64,000 bases of DNA. Source: Rhodospirillaceae bacterium MC! (GTDB lineage: Bacteria > Pseudomonadota > Alphaproteobacteria > MC1). The DNA lies in the NCBI GenBank assembly GCA_002632265.1, contig NQOV01000002.1:56995-120994 (forward strand), given 5' to 3'. The position numbers and the translations under genes are program-made. Positions 62,637-64,000 of this stretch are shown here, piece by piece. Each line of letters begins with the position of its first letter. The first letter of the stretch is position 1. A model generated the notes under the pieces. That model worked only from the letters and a program-made list of their open reading frames with translations. It had not been told where the DNA came from and searched no databases.

Positions 62637-64000
62637 ATGAACAACATGACACATACATTAACTAAATTATCACTATGTATATTTTTAATAATATTTAGTA
62701 ATAAGACACTTGCCCAAACAATGACATTTAGCCACAGCAGAATCCAACCACATGCCACGGGTGGTCTAACGAGTTCGTCTCGTATGGGGATTGGTGGGAT
62801 ATCGCTTGGTGGTAGTTCTATGGGTCGTGGAGCAGGTATAACTGGCGGTAGCTCTATGGGTCGTGGATCTGGTGCGATTGGTGGTAGCTCTATGGGTGGT
62901 GGATCTGGTATAGCTGGCGGTAGTTCGATGAGTCGTGGATCTGGTATAACTGGTGGTAGCTCTATGGGTCGTGGATCTGGTATAGCTGGTGGTAGTTCGA
63001 TGAGTGGCGGATCTGGCATAACTGGTAGTAGTTCGATGAGTCGTGGATCTGGTATGATCGGCGGTGGTAGTTCTATGAGTGGAGGATCTGGTATAACTGG
63101 TGGTAGTTCTATGGGTCGTGGATCTGGTGCGATTGGTGGTAGTTCGATGAGTCGTGGGGCTGGTGTAACTGGTGGTAGTTCGATGAGTGGTGGATCTGGT
63201 GTGATTGGTGGTAGTTCTATGGGTCGTGGGGCTGGTGTGATTGGTGGTAGTTCGATGAGTCGTGGGGCTGGTGTGATTGGTGGTAGTTCGATGAGTCGTG
63301 GGGCTGGTGCGATTGGTGGTAGTTCGATGAGTCGTGGATCTGGTGCGATTGGTGGTAGTTCGATGAGTGGTGGATCTGGTATAGCTGGTGGTAGTTCGAT
63401 GAGTCGTGGATCTGGTATAGCTGGTGGTAGCTCTATGGGTCGTGGGGCTGGGGCGACTGGTGGGGTGGGGTATGGTAATCCTTTTGTACATCAAGTTCAT
63501 ATGCCTAGTAATCATCAGACGAATGGGATTAGTCAGGGAATGGGGGTGCGTCAAGTATCTACGTTAAATAGATCGCAAACATTATTGGCAAATGGTCAGA
63601 AAAATCAGGAGTTAACGCCGTCTCATATGGTGGGTTCGCCATTTTCGTATGAAAGGCCTAATTATAACAAAATAGATTCGCCCATAGATAATCCCTACGT
63701 TTTTAATAATGCTGTTATTGATTTCGTTTGGAATGATATTTTGCAAAATAATTCGCAAGAATTCTATGATTTTTCGAGAGCAATAGGTGGTTTTTGTCTT
63801 TTGTGTGTGAATAGCAGTTTGAACTATATTGATAACAAAAATTTTAGTAAATTAATTCTTCTTAATCCGTATGTGGGCGTTAAATATAACATCTATCATA
63901 ATGATTATATTAGCTTATTTGCAGGTAATCCACAAGTAAAATTTCTTAATAATCAAGATATTACGGAAAGTAATATGATATCAGGAATTGGTTATAATCA
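62637..64000 (+). CDS. Secreted protein with 18 Gly-Ser-Met repeats (3' partial)
   Basis: Open from ATG 62637 to the window edge (454 codons seen); ATG 62646 is an alternative start. A signal peptide (LSLCIFLIIFSNKTLAQ) is followed by a short linker and 18 copies of a 12-residue unit, GGSSM(G/S)(R/G)G(S/A)Gxx, at 62808-63458; one copy has 13. After the repeats come a polar linker (HMPSNHQTNGISQGMGVRQV) and a folded-looking region with NPYVGVKYNIYHNDYISLFA. That region resembles outer-membrane barrel strands, but the end is missing. A surface or adhesin-like role is inference. The repeat DNA is G-rich, unlike the surroundings. Confidence 0.85.
   Translation, partial: MNNMTHTLTKLSLCIFLIIFSNKTLAQTMTFSHSRIQPHATGGLTSSSRMGIGGISLGGSSMGRGAGITGGSSMGRGSGAIGGSSMGGGSGIAGGSSMSRGSGITGGSSMGRGSGIAGGSSMSGGSGITGSSSMSRGSGMIGGGSSMSGGSGITGGSSMGRGSGAIGGSSMSRGAGVTGGSSMSGGSGVIGGSSMGRGAGVIGGSSMSRGAGVIGGSSMSRGAGAIGGSSMSRGSGAIGGSSMSGGSGIAGGSSMSRGSGIAGGSSMGRGAGATGGVGYGNPFVHQVHMPSNHQTNGISQGMGVRQVSTLNRSQTLLANGQKNQELTPSHMVGSPFSYERPNYNKIDSPIDNPYVFNNAVIDFVWNDILQNNSQEFYDFSRAIGGFCLLCVNSSLNYIDNKNFSKLILLNPYVGVKYNIYHNDYISLFAGNPQVKFLNNQDITESNMISGIGYN
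62808..63458. repeat. 36-bp tandem repeat in the secreted protein gene
   Basis: Eighteen in-frame units of 36 bp (one of 39 bp near 63045-63083). Sequence differences between units are mostly G/A choices and GGT/AGT, CGT/GGT and TCT/GCT swaps, which suggests repeated slippage and recombination between units. Confidence 0.95.

Noticed and set aside
62573..63554. Two long minus-strand frames rich in Thr/His/Arg or Pro opposite the repeat protein gene
   Set aside because: They are by-products of a 36-bp repeat, a multiple of three, which leaves several frames open. The plus-strand frame has a signal peptide, a start and a folded domain after the repeats.

Overview
The window reads as chromosome of an AT-rich alphaproteobacterium, probably host-associated and able to live with little oxygen. 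The best evidence is the ribosomal block rplN-rplX-rplE-rpsN-rpsH-rplF-rplR-rpsE-rpmD-rplO-secY-adk-rpsM-rpsK-rpoA-rplQ on the minus strand. In this order adk lies directly between secY and rpsM, with no map, infA or rpmJ, as is usual in Alphaproteobacteria. Bifunctional AdhE, Fe-S L-serine dehydratase, class II aldolase and GltBD point to fermentative, amino-acid-linked metabolism. I cannot name the genus.

Layout. 1-5.2 kb: a truncated CZB-type chemoreceptor, aminopeptidase P, a small membrane protein and sdaA. 5.2-11.3 kb: gltD-gltB. 11.8-18.5 kb: an orphan peptide-type solute-binding protein, a type II restriction-modification pair, a ZIP transporter, an MFS exporter and a Sel1 lipoprotein. 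19-21.7 kb: a sugar-acid transporter and D-galactonate dehydratase. 22-32 kb: dnaB, two related envelope proteins, xthA, tatB, an ankyrin pseudogene, fba and a tandem pair of outer-membrane-like proteins. 32-41.7 kb: the ribosomal block. 42-47 kb: an EamA transporter, dnaG behind a large structured leader, then about 1.5 kb of non-coding repeats. 47-57.7 kb: a FadR-type regulator, an M17 aminopeptidase, an AT-rich membrane protein of unknown function, rlmD-like, lnt, a CorC-like protein, tRNA-His and radA. 58-61.7 kb: adhE and a GST. 62.6 kb to the end: a secreted protein with 18 Gly-Ser-Met repeats that runs off the window.

The most unusual content is non-coding. (1) A modular hairpin family has at least four loci. 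The largest is a five-hairpin array, including a 117-bp tandem repeat, between a good promoter and the dnaG start; the dnaG Shine-Dalgarno lies inside its last half-module. (2) Six AGGCCTA/TAGGCCT palindromes have outer arms that differ from copy to copy yet stay complementary. (3) A short element with the core AACATAGCGATGTT sits in spacers after genes. (4) At these junctions base composition switches: gene 3' ends are C-rich and G-poor on the coding strand, and the + strand becomes G/T-rich past the switch. This looks like Rho-utilisation sites built into coding sequence, or a strand-specific mutational footprint.

A second theme is repeat expansion at disordered protein ends. RpsE, Lnt, XthA, DnaB and the CorC-like protein all carry low-complexity tails made by short DNA repeats, and XthA and Lnt share what looks like the same 15-bp repeat. 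The restriction-modification pair and the AT-rich membrane gene both sit at convergent gene junctions, which look like preferred insertion sites.

Sigma-70-like promoters are easy to see: TTGACA-17-TATAAT or close matches lie before gltD, the gntR gene, the sugar-acid transporter, the ribosomal operons and others.
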